NCBI GenBank assembly: GCA_014621425.1
Contig: JAANBB010000111.1
Location: 38,677 to 102,676 of the forward strand
DNA length: 64,000 nucleotides
From: Cylindrodendrum hubeiense
Lineage: Eukaryota > Ascomycota > Sordariomycetes > Hypocreales > Nectriaceae
Reading direction: 5' to 3'
In this document: piece by piece, positions 11,960 through 22,248 of the stretch
How the letters are laid out: each line of letters opens with the position of its first letter
Position numbering within the stretch: position 1 is the first letter of the stretch
Translations under genes and position numbers: made by a program
Notes under the pieces: generated by a model
What the model was told of the DNA's origin: nothing
Seen by the model: only the letters and a program-made list of their open reading frames with translations
The model's database searches: none

Positions 11960-14900
11960 GATGAAGATGTCGTTGGGTTGTAGCTGAAGGATTGAGTGAG
12001 GTGAGGCAGGATCCAATTGGCCTGTGAGTCGAGGGAGATGTCGACCTCGAAGCTTAGTCACGGACCAGGAAGAAAAGAGTTGAAGCGATACCCAGCCAAG
12101 TGAGACGGTGGGGATGCTTAATGATTTAATATAATTGAGAACGGGGCGAGTGAGTAGTGTGAGAGTGAGTGAGTGAGTGGGAGGTAGGGGTCCGGGTTTG
12201 GATTAATGTAGCTGTGGCCGAGGAGCTGGGGAAGCCCAAAAATAACCCCTGCACTAAAGACCAACGACAGGGGAGGGCACCGTGGGAGGCCGGCACGGTA
12301 TCAGAAGAAACAAGAGGCGACCAGGGGCGGATGGCAGGTAGCAATCTCGTCGTGGCCAGCTATCGAAGCGGGAGCCGGCGTGAGAGCGAGGGCGAAGTGG
12401 AGGTGGATAACGTGGTAGTAGCGGCGAGCAGGTGGTCGATGAGGGTCCGCCGATCAGCCACCATGGACGAGTGACGTACCGTGTCGGGCAGTTGTCGGTC
12501 CACACAAGACACAAGACACACAGGCTACGTGACAGCGCGGGGGAGGGGGGAAGAGGAGATACTGTAGGTGGTGGTGGTGGATATCCGGGGTGATTGGCTG
12601 GTTGCACTCGATGTTGACGAGGATGAGGACCTGAGAGGCGAGATAGTAGGGAGTAGAGACGCGACAAGGCAGCGCAACCAGACAAGGCCCGATAACTTTG
12701 GCCAGGCCCTGGTCGGTTCCAACCGGGACAAGTGGTGGCTTTGCTGTACTGCGCAATGCTGTGCTGCGCTGAGTGCTTCTCTGTCCGATCTCGTGGTCAG
12801 GAGTCGCGGTTACACGCGTGCTTGGTGGTTGCGGTGGTGCAGCGCGCCGTCGGGAGATGCGACGATGGGGTGTGTGGGAGATGTCCGGGATCCGGAGAAG
12901 AATGTCGTGGGAGAATTGGCGACGGCGGCGACCGTTTTAGAGGAATCGAAGAACCGGGTGTAGATGCAAGAGATGAGGCAGATGGACACGAGAGTTGAAG
13001 ATTCAAAGTTGGACAGGCACGAGACAACGAGACACCAGGAAACCCGGAAAGCGGGAAGGAAGGGAATGCGGTCGTGTGAGTCGTGCCTTCCACCGACAAT
13101 CGAGGTACTGCTCTAATGGTCTAATTTGTGTTTACCAGGGCAAAGCCTACAGAGCAGGCACAGAGTTGGCACAGAGCAAGCACCCCCTCTACGATAAGGA
13201 GAGACTTCCCGCGGTTGCATTAATTACCTATTTCCAGGACCAAATCCCTGGGTCCAGGGACGTGATGGCGATGTCCGTGGGAGGAGCCAGACGACAGCCC
13301 GTCAGCAAATCGAGCATCAACGGAGCCACATTCAGGCCCGAGCACATCACAGTTGTGTACCCGAGCTCCACTGGAGCCGCTGGCCGAGGCGTGGACGACA
13401 TGGATCCCCTGGAGTTGGGAGTCTGAGGGCCACTGGTGAGATGATAGGGTGATTCAGGTGCACAATCTCGCCCCATTCCGCAGCCAATTTGTGGTTGGAC
13501 CTCGTTTTCCTTTTGGTCGGTGGCTGTTGGCCACTGACCGTTGGACTAACAGCCTGTAACAGCCTGTCCGGGGGATCAAGCGACGGCATGCCTCGTAAGG
13601 CCTCGTAAGGCAGATCGTCCGGGAACCACCTGGCTGGGTGAAGGGAGAGAGAAGCCCGCTAGAGGAGGGAGAGCGCATCAAGCCACCAGTTTGAAGTTGA
13701 TTGGTGCTGTGGCACAACTGGCGGAAGTATCTTTCTCGGTCTCGGCACGCAGCAGCAAGCGGACATGGGATCGTCACGGGCAATCGGTCGGTCGCTGGCT
13801 GAACTGGCGGACTTCCTGACGGATGACAGCATGTGCAAAGCTACCGAATCGTACGTAACCCTTGAAGGAATTCCAATAGGGAGCGTCAACCGTCAGACTG
13901 GTATGTGGCATACAGAGGCGCAATAGCACCGCCTCGGGGTTAGAAGCTTATTGAATAGGCTGGGTTGGCTGGATGGCCGTCGCACCAATGTGGCTGTTGC
14001 CGTGCATCTGCAGTGCATTTGCCGCCCTCCGTCCGTCCTCCGGCCGCCCTTTTAGGCCCTTCCCCAGATCGATAAGGCTCCCCCCCTTCCAGGAGGAAAG
14101 GCCCGAATGCCAGCCCCGTGATTGGCGCCGAAACCGTCACAACCCGCCTCCTGGAACCCACTGGCTGTCCCCTACCAGCCCAGCCGTTGCCAGCGTGTTT
14201 TAGCACTGCTGGCCCTGTCGACAGTGGCCATTGTCCACCGACAGTCCGCTGAGCTGTGCTGTACGTACTGTATTAGCGCATCTCAGGGGCTCCGAATAGG
14301 AAGGTGCCCTTGGCCGGGGCCCAACGCCAGCGCAAAAGATGGAGAGCAAGCAGCCAGCCAGTCAGTTCCATCAGCCACCACAGGTACATGCCATTCATCA
14401 CATCCCATGATCTCCATCGAGCTTTTGGCATCGTCTCATGACTCGGACGACGACAATGACGGGTTTGGGCCTGTGGCTCATACGGGGACAGCTCTACTGC
14501 TGTTGGAGGCGATCTCCAATACGAGGTGCCACTTTTACATTTCATGAGCCGGCGGCAGCGTTCTAACGAATAGACAGGCTGGTGTGATCTATTTGCCTTC
14601 GGCCGAGTCCACAGTCAGCGGCCGGCTGGCCCAAGTGCTTACCGGAGGATTCACCAAAAGCATCGTATATGCCATGACGACAATCACATCTGCCGATCAT
14701 GAATCATGGGGGCGGGAGTGACACAGCTAATTCGGGATACCAAACCATCGTAATCACAAGCCGCAGATGCGAGTCTATTCGTACAGGCGCCGTCTGACTG
14801 TCGACGGACCCAGGTACTGGCTCCCGTTGGCACCCTCCCTCTCAGCCCAGTGAACCGGGATCGAAGGGCACTGTGGGTTGTGGCATGGCCTGTGCGACTC

Positions 14901-16993
14901 CGCTGCCGGCCATGTAACGTTTCGTTGCACTTCCCTACCCCTACCCACCACGGCTTTCACTGGGACCATTGAACTAGGCTGCGGAAGGATATGGCTACGT
15001 CTGGGGATTCACTAGCCGCCACAACGCTTTCAACGCCGCTTGTAACCCTAAATGAAGCCTCCGGTGACCTGTGACTGTCCACATCGAGAGCCTCTTTATC
15101 ACCTTGCATGCTGCGAGACCCGGCATCTGGCACGACAATGATAACTGCCTAGCGATATCCCGACCTCCTGTGGTTACACTCACATCCACACCGCACTGAA
15201 AGGCGGATGTCGCCAAGTCTGCTCCATTGCCATTTATTGGGTCCTAATTCGGTCTGAGATACTACCAACCGGACCCGAGTGACGACCCCTCCGATGGTAC
15301 CATCAATCGCGGCCACAGATATCGACCCAGAACGGGCAGAGGGGTATGCAACGGACTGACGAACCATGTGGAGATCGTCATGGGTCAAGATACACGACAC
15401 CAACCGATCAAGCCTTGATTCCAGCTCGCAATACTCGTGCCTCTCTTGGACGCTGTCTCCATGCACTTGTGGGATATCTGACGATTGGCCAATTCACAGG
15501 TTTGCCGCAAGACCCGAGAAGCCCTGAAGGTACTTTCCATTAAAATGGCATCCAACCAACCCCGGTTGTCCGGCGGAGGCAACGTTGGAGTGCTCGTACC
15601 CGGAGAGTAATGTCAAAGAAGGCGCTTCATTTGTGATAACGACCACGAACCATCACTGACAGTTGTTCATCAGTCTCTTGAACATCCCCTATTTATCACG
15701 ACGGATTTTGGACGTTTGAATGATCATTTTGGTCAGCTACCGAGGAGCTTTTCTGCGTTACACTGATGCAAAGAAACAACTCTAAATGGACACCCGCCAA
15801 TGGTTTCAAGTCGAGCATGCACCATGTTCGGGCCGCGAATGGACGAATCGGTTCCATCAACCTTGTTTGAGAACCATCCCACCAAGGGTCAGTACGTAAA
15901 GCCGATCTTCAGGGGTGCTAGCTGCAAGGTGGTGATTGTGTGTGATGCGTTTGATGCGTGCAAGACATAGTGATGCAACGCACTGGCCCCGGTGACTACT
16001 TCAGCTTTAGAGGTGGCATTAGTACGACTTCTCGACTTTGGGTCATACGCCGCTTCATGATTGATTCATTGAATCGAGATGTAAGAGTTGCCTACGATGT
16101 TACACAATTTCACATACTACTAGACACCTGAATAACGGCCGTGACTGCCGACTTCAATGTGGCTGACGGGATTCATTTTCAGCCTCACTGCAACCAAATA
16201 AACGCAATGAGCACACCAGACTGGAGAGGTAAGGTCAATTTGGTTTAAGTCTGCGACTCGAATTCGGAATAACTACAGAAATCCGAGACTTGCGACACTT
16301 GATGAACATAGATCTCTAATCGAAATCTTGGATCGGCACTTGGTGGAGGCATAGCCAGTTGAGTTAAATACTCTTTACTGTGCTAGACCTAATTTGACGT
16401 GTGCGATTTAGAGAATTTTCCAGAGAGAGTCTTTATGCTGGTCTACAAATTTCAGGAACAGAACATAGACTATGACAAGTGAATCCTTCGACAACCAAGG
16501 CTATCTCGGGACGTGGTGGGCACGGCACTTCGATGACGACGTGGGTGGCGATGGCTTAGTCACGCATGTCTCGTAGATGTCTTTGAAGGATCGAGGATTG
16601 AGAAATTGTGAAATTGTGAAATTGGGCTCGGAGAAGACCCAATCAGTCGAATATGATTAACTCCAAAATCCCAATGACTTTGTTTTTGCAAGTCGCTTCT
16701 GCTTATGACCCAAACAGAGCAATTGTCTTTGTGGGTGGCACAGGTTGGTGACCAGTCACGCCACCAAGGTTGAATTTCTGAGTAATTCTCGGCCCCTGAT
16801 TGGCTCGGTGGATGTCGGGACTGGGCCCCATGACATACAAGCTCGCCCCTTCGGTTCTCCGCTGCAAACGCCTTTAGCACCGAGATGCCAGCGGGTTCTG
16901 CTTTGCAATCCGGCAGTGCTACCGAACTTCCTCAACATCAACACCACGCCGCATCCCATACAGCTCCGGATTCCCTTCCTCCATGATCCGACA
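11960..16993. other. Long non-coding interval (5 kb)
   Basis: This lies between the divergent UNC93-like gene and ISA1. From 12000 to 13100 the minus strand is C/T-rich, as expected for the UNC93-like gene's promoter and leader. 15600-16700 is noticeably more AT-rich, with a short 9-nt tandem (AAATTGTG type) near 16605-16625. No open frame has coherent protein features. No tRNA or transposon ends were seen. Confidence 0.55.
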
Positions 16994-17751
16994 ATGTTCC
17001 TCACTCGTTCGGTGACCAGAGTCGCACTGCGACACGGTTGCAATGCCGTGCGCCATTTCTCCTCGTCCCGGCCCGTCGCCATCGCCTACCACTCCTACTC
17101 GCTCCCCTCCAACCTCAATTCTCCGCCCCCGAGGGGCGATGACGTCCCCGAGACCTCAATAGCCCAGCCGGATCCCCTCCCCAAAGTCCACGAGACACGG
17201 CCGCCGCCTCAGCAACAGCAACAACTTCAGCGTCAGGAGGTCGCTCCCTCTCGTCCGGCAGCCGCAGCCGCTACCCCCCAACCGCTCGCGACGCCGGCTC
17301 TCAAGGTTGCCGAGAAGGAAGCACAGAAGCCCAAGGCTACGCGCCCGCGATCCAAGCTGCGTGCTCGCAAGGCAGCCATGAAATTGACGCCCTCGGCTGT
17401 GGAACAATTGAGGACGCTGCTGGACCAGCCCGAGCCGAAGCTAATCAAGGTCGGCGTGCGCAACCGAGGTTGTAGCGGGTTGGCTTACCACCTCGAATAT
17501 GTCGACAAGCCCGGCACGTTCGACGAGACGGTGGAACAGGACGGTGTCAAGGTCCTGATTGACAGCAAAGCGCTGTTTAGCATCATCGGCAGCGAGATGG
17601 ACTGGACCGAGGATAAGCTTAACCAGCGCTTCGTCTTCCGAAATCCCAACATCAGTGAGTCGCACCCTCCCAACAAAACTACCTCAAGGCTTGTTACTAA
17701 TATGTTCGTGCAGAGGAAGAATGTGGCTGCGGAGAGTCATTCATGGTATAA
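16994..17751 (+). CDS. ISA1: Mitochondrial iron-sulfur cluster assembly protein Isa1 (A-type, IscA family)
   Basis: Exons 16994-17654 and 17714-17751 (59-nt intron, GTGAGT...GTGCAG) give 232 residues. The ATG at 16994 begins an Arg-rich mitochondrial presequence (MFLTRSVTRVALRHG). A Pro/Gln/Ala-rich linker follows to about residue 110, with a poly-Gln stretch. The A-type domain fills the C-terminal half (LTPSAVEQLRTLL... VGVRNRGCSGLAYHLEY). All three cluster-binding cysteines are present: one in RGCSG and two in the terminal CGCGESF, which is encoded across the splice by the short last exon. Isa1 works with Isa2 in [4Fe-4S] maturation in the matrix. A translation without splicing loses the CGC motif, which supports the intron. 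Confidence 0.94.
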
Positions 17752-18601
17752 ATGATGGCAGGCGCCTCGGCATCATATACAGCCGGGCGGTAACCAAAGA
17801 AACACCGATGACGTTATTCTTAAACGACATGATATCGACGATAGATGACATGAGCCGGCACCCAAGAAAGGAAAGCCAGAGACTCTACAACACACAGTCA
17901 CCTCGTCACAACTACTATGAGAGCATTCATTCCTCCTTGGAGGGGGAGGTTTGCACCTCTGCAACATCTTGGGCAACGAAACAGCACGCGGAAGCGGTAT
18001 TTACAGCTGGTGCCTCTGTAACACGAAAATGGGAGCTGGCGGGCCTCCGGAATAAGGGAAATCGGGGCCCGGGTCCTGCATACATACATATTGGCGTTGG
18101 AATAGAAGGGAGATAGCTACCTACTCTTGATTGTGGAATATATATACCAGTGTACGACTTCATCACACATTGACCATTTGATCATCTTGACCGTAGTGCT
18201 CATGAACCTGCTTGGAATGTGACTAGCTTTCATGAAACACCCTTTTGTCAGTTTTCCTAACAAAAGATAGTCACAGTACGTCTTACAAATATGCAGCCCG
18301 TAAGCGTCCTGGTATCGCCGATTGTTGAATCTCCAACGGTGGCGCGGACGACATGTCACATGACTTCACGATGTGTGTTGCTTTAGATGTTGACGTCCGC
18401 CACGCCCTTTTGTCTGACGCATAGCGAGCATCCCGTGTTTAAAGAAGGCTCACTCCCTCACATTTCTTATCGTGTCATCGATATTTTTCTTTCTTCAATT
18501 GTCGGCAACTAATAAACTTCGTCATCGAGAGTATTGTTCTTCCATCCAGTGACATCAACACGATCCACCAAAACACAAGCCAACGCGTATCACCACCCAC
18601 A
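17752..18601. other. Non-coding: ISA1 3' region and MGT1 promoter
   Basis: No supported gene in 850 nt. The last 150 nt before the ATG at 18602 are A/C/T-rich leader-like sequence ending in CACCCACAATGG, a good fungal start context. Confidence 0.6.
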
Positions 18602-19099
18602 ATGGCAGCGGGAATAAAGCGACGATTAGAGGAACCCACCGAGGAGGTCAAATCCAAGATATCAAAGACTGTTGCTCCCAGCTCACTACCAACTACGTCG
18701 AATGAATCCTCGTCCATCCCCTCCCACTTCCCTGTCTGCATGCACCCGCAGCTCGCCCGCATCACCGCGTCACAGCGTACGCCGTTCGAGAAGCGGGTGT
18801 GGACTGCGCTGTGCCAGATCCCGCGGGGCCACTTTACTACGTACGGCCTACTGGCGGTCTATCTCCAGTCGTCCCCACGGGCGGTTGGCAACGCCTTGCG
18901 GCGCAACCCGTTCGCGCCGGAAGTGCCGTGCCACCGTGTGGTGGCGACGGGAGGCGCTCTGGGGGGTTTCAAGGGCAAGTGGCCAAGAGATGGAGAGGGA
19001 ATCACGATCGATGAGAAGAAGAAGCTATTGAGGGGCGAGGGGATTAGACTTGATGGCAAGGGCAAGGTGATTGGAACCCCATTTTGTGGGTTCGTATGA
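18602..19099 (+). CDS. MGT1: O6-alkylguanine-DNA alkyltransferase (MGMT/Ogt family)
   Basis: Intronless, 165 residues. After a Lys/Glu/Ser-rich 45-residue N-terminus, the DNA-binding/alkyl-acceptor domain starts at TPFEKRVWTALCQIPRG. The arginine-finger helix region (SPRAVGNALRRNP) is followed by the acceptor motif PCHRVV. The cysteine is present, so this should be a true suicide repair protein rather than an alkyltransferase-like (ATL) protein with Trp at that site. It removes alkyl groups from O6-guanine in the nucleus. The N-terminal RNase H-like domain of larger MGMTs is absent, as in several fungal short forms. The start is in good context and no in-frame Met precedes it. Confidence 0.92.
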   Translation: MAAGIKRRLEEPTEEVKSKISKTVAPSSLPTTSNESSSIPSHFPVCMHPQLARITASQRTPFEKRVWTALCQIPRGHFTTYGLLAVYLQSSPRAVGNALRRNPFAPEVPCHRVVATGGALGGFKGKWPRDGEGITIDEKKKLLRGEGIRLDGKGKVIGTPFCGFV

Positions 19100-20649
19100 A
19101 ATAGCAAAGGAAGGAAAGTAGGGCATGGGTTGGATAAGGAGTTTAAAGGTTAATTAATCCATTGAAGAGCCTATGAGCCTCAACGACTACGGGCTTGGGC
19201 CGAGGGATATAAGACGCATGCTACGAGTTTTAATATGCGGACAATGTCGAGGCCGCAGCGGTGTAAGATAACAAACGTATGAGGTGAGGTGAGGATGGCG
19301 TTAAGCAGCCCACATGCCAAAATGCAATCGGCTCCTTGGCTGCCCTTACGATTGATCCCTTCCACGGAGCCGCCAGTCTGTAAGGACCCCCGTCAATGAC
19401 ATGACGGAAACTCCTCCAATATGCAGGCTGATCGGTCCGTGTGGAACCATTCCAAACCGCTCGGACAAGGACGCCCATGCGTAGCCGAAACCCGGCGCAA
19501 TTCGCAACGGTGAAGGAGTAGCCCGTTCGGCGCGAAAACACAGGGCCATTCACATTTCGATTCGGTCCCAGCTGGCCCGCGTTGAAACTCTGCGGGAAGC
19601 CGCCCCTCAACAGTGCCGGACTTCCATCACCGGCGCCCCGGAAAAGCCTTCGGTTTTTACCTTCGCCGTTGCCTCGGTGGTGTTGTGCCGGCACAAGGGG
19701 GGGTGCGTGGGTTGCCGAAAGGGGCTAGGCGGTTGCTAATAGTGGGCGCGACAATATGCAAGCTGCATCGTGGGCAGGTTGGGAGTTGGAGCTTGGAGGT
19801 CGAGGACGGCGGGACAGTGGCGGGATAAAAAATGGCGGCAGGGAAGGGCAGTGTGATAAGGGGGGGTGTAGGCAGGGGAGGAGGTGCTTGCGAAATCGAG
19901 GTGCTCGTGAAGCCGATGCGCATGTGAAGTCGAGCGGCAGAAGAAGAACGCAAAGAGGAACACGCACAATGTAAGAGTATTCTGGACGGAGCCTCTTGTT
20001 AGTCAACGATTGAAGCTCTCGCCATTCACCGAGCGAGCTAGCCCCAGGACGCACCCACACCGGCCTTACCTTGGCGGCTAGTCGTGGCTTTGCTGCCGTA
20101 ACGGCCCCCATTGTTCCTCTATTGCCCGCTGCAGCACTGGAACTGGAACTGGGACTAGAACTGGAACTGGAACTGCGGCGGTCGCTGGCTGCCCGCACAA
20201 CTGCAGTTCCAGCACCCGCGCCAGGGCATTCTCACAGCAGGCCCCCTGCCACAATTGTCGTCACAAGTCGGCTCCCCGGTTAACGCACCCTCCCGTCGGC
20301 CACTCACCTTGCGCCAAACCGCCTCGGCCAAAAACTTTTTCCGCCGCCTCGCCCTGGCCCGACAAATCCCGTGCCAGAACGGGGGCCACCTGGGTCTGCT
20401 GGGTCTGCTGGGGGGCTCCTGCTGGGCCTGGGGCCTGCTGGGTCGGTCACCAGAGGGAAGCCGTTTCCTGATTAAGCGGCGTCTCCAACTTGGGACAGCT
20501 TTACTTTCGTGGTCCATCGCCTCCGAAAACCCTCCCTCATTCTCCCAATCCTCCTTGCTTGCGACTCCCACGCAACAAAAGACTCGTCAAACTCCTCTTC
20601 TTCCTTCCTCCTTCCCTGTCCCCCCCGTCCCCCTCCCACATCGCCCATC
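19100..20649. other. Non-coding: MGT1 3' region and LSC2 promoter
   Basis: 1.5 kb with no supported gene. It contains a hexanucleotide microsatellite at 20136-20176 and a strongly pyrimidine-rich stretch (about 20520-20645) directly before the LSC2 start. Confidence 0.55.
20136..20176 (+). repeat. GGAACT hexanucleotide microsatellite
   Basis: About seven imperfect copies of (A/T)GGAACT-like hexamers occur in a row, some 480 nt before the LSC2 start. A near-inverted copy (CTGCAGTTCCAG) follows within 30 nt. Confidence 0.7.
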
Positions 20650-22248
20650 ATGTTCAACATCGGTCGCAGTCGCGCCATGGCTTCGGCCTTGAACGCCTCC
20701 AAGGTACGGCCCGCGCCAAGCTTGATTTTGCCTCGACCGCCGATGCGACTCTGTTGAACCTCAACGCTGACTCCCGCCTCCCACAGTCCCGCATCGCTCC
20801 CGCTGCCAGATTCCCCGGCATTGCCCAACAACGACGAGCTCTGAGCATCCACGAGTACCTCTCTGCCGACCTGCTGCGAGAGGTAAGGCCCCTCCCCTTG
20901 CGCATGACGACCCCCTATCTCCCTATCTATAACTGCCGTGGACCCTCCCCCGTAGCTAACCACCGATGATGTCAACAGTATGGCGTCGGCGTCCCCAAGG
21001 GTGCCAACGCTAAGACGGCCCAGGAGGCCCGCGAGGTCGCCCAGAAGATCGGCACCGAGGATATGGTCATTAAGGCTCAGGTCCTGGCTGGTGGCCGTGG
21101 AAAGGGCACCTTCACCAACGGCCTCAAGGGCGGTGTTCGCGTCATCTACTCTCCCCATGAGGCTGAGATGTTTGCCGAGCAGATGATTGGCCACAACCTC
21201 ATCACCAAGCAGACTGGCGCTGCTGGACGTCTCTGCAGTTCCGTCTACATTTGCGAGCGCAAGTTCGTTCGCCGCGAGTTCTACCTCGCCATCCTTATGG
21301 ACCGTGCCTCCCAGGGCCCCGTCATCGTGTCCTCGTCTCAGGGCGGTATGGACATTGAGACCGTCGCCAAGGAGAACCCCGAGGCCATCAACACCCACTA
21401 CATTGACATCAACGTTGGCGTGACTGACGAGATTGCCCTCGACATCTCTACCAACTCGGCTTCAGCGAGCAGTGCATCGAGGATGCCAAGGACACCATCC
21501 AGAAGCTCTACAAGATCTTCGTCGAGAAGGACTCTACCCAGATTGAGATTAACCCTCTGTCCGAGACTTCCGACCACCAGGTTCTGTGCATGGACGCCAA
21601 GTTCGGTTTCGATGACAACGCCGAGTTCCGCCAGAAGGAGGTCTTCAAGTGGCGTGATACCACCCAGGAGGACGCCGATGAGGTCCGCGCCGCCGAGTCC
21701 GGCCTCAACTTCATCAAGCTCGATGGTGATATTGGCTGCCTCGTCAACGGCGCCGGTCTCGCCATGGCCACCATGGACATCATCAAGCTGAACGGTGGTC
21801 AGCCCGCCAACTTCCTCGACGTCGGTGGTGGTGCCACCCCCGCCGCCATCCGTGAGGCTTTCGAGCTCATCACCAGCGACGCCAAGGTCACCGCCATCTT
21901 CGTCAACATCTTCGGTGGTATTGTCCGCTGTGACGCCATTGCCACTGGTCTCATCAAGACCGTCGAGAGCATGAACCTCAAGATCCCCATCATCGCCCGT
22001 CTCCAGGGTACCAACGTCAACGAGGCTCACCAGCTCATCAACGACTCTGGTCTCAAGATCTTCTCCATCGACGACCTACAAAGTGCTGCCGAGAAGGCTG
22101 TGCAGCTGTCCAAGGTCGTGAAGTTGGGTAAGTTGCTCCAAGCCAATTTGCGGGGGAGACCCCCCGCAAAAGTAGTCGTGAATCAATCGCTAACGCAGTC
22201 ACAGCTCGTGACATCGATGTCGGTGTCGAGTTCACCCTGGGAATCTAA
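20650..22248 (+). CDS. LSC2: Succinyl-CoA ligase beta subunit, mitochondrial; reading frame broken by an apparent 1-nt deletion
   Basis: Four exons: 20650-20703, 20787-20882, 20979-22127 and 22205-22248, with introns of 83, 96 and 77 nt. It encodes the TCA-cycle subunit that binds nucleotide and succinate in the matrix. A presequence (MFNIGRSRAMASALNASK) is followed by SIHEYLSADLL, the ATP-grasp KAQVLAGGRGKGTF, CMDAKFGFDDNAEF, DGDIGCLVNGAGLAMATMD, and the ligase segment (FLDVGGGATPAAIREAF, VNIFGGIVRCD), ending VEFTLGI. Within exon 3, near 21453-21455, the frame shifts: after DIALDIST-like sequence, the expected LGFSEQCIEDAKDTI continues one frame over, as if one C were missing from an ACC/CTC run. 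All other parts are intact and strongly conserved, so an assembly error is more likely than a pseudogene. Confidence 0.93.
22147..22170 (+). other. Perfect 10-bp hairpin inside LSC2 intron 3
   Basis: TTTGCGGGGG (22147-22156) pairs perfectly with CCCCCGCAAA (22161-22170) around a 4-nt loop. It lies early in the 77-nt intron, between donor and branch region, and could shorten the effective distance or hinder splicing. Function is unknown. Confidence 0.7.

Noticed and set aside
11960..12061. Upstream in-frame Met (12061) as start of the UNC93-like protein
   Set aside because: The extra 34 residues are leader-like and not expected in the family; MSDEKN at 11959 gives a normal N-terminus.
20472..22030. 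Long minus-strand frames (308 and 210 residues) opposite LSC2
   Set aside because: They are antisense shadows caused by strong C-ending codon bias of LSC2; no protein features.
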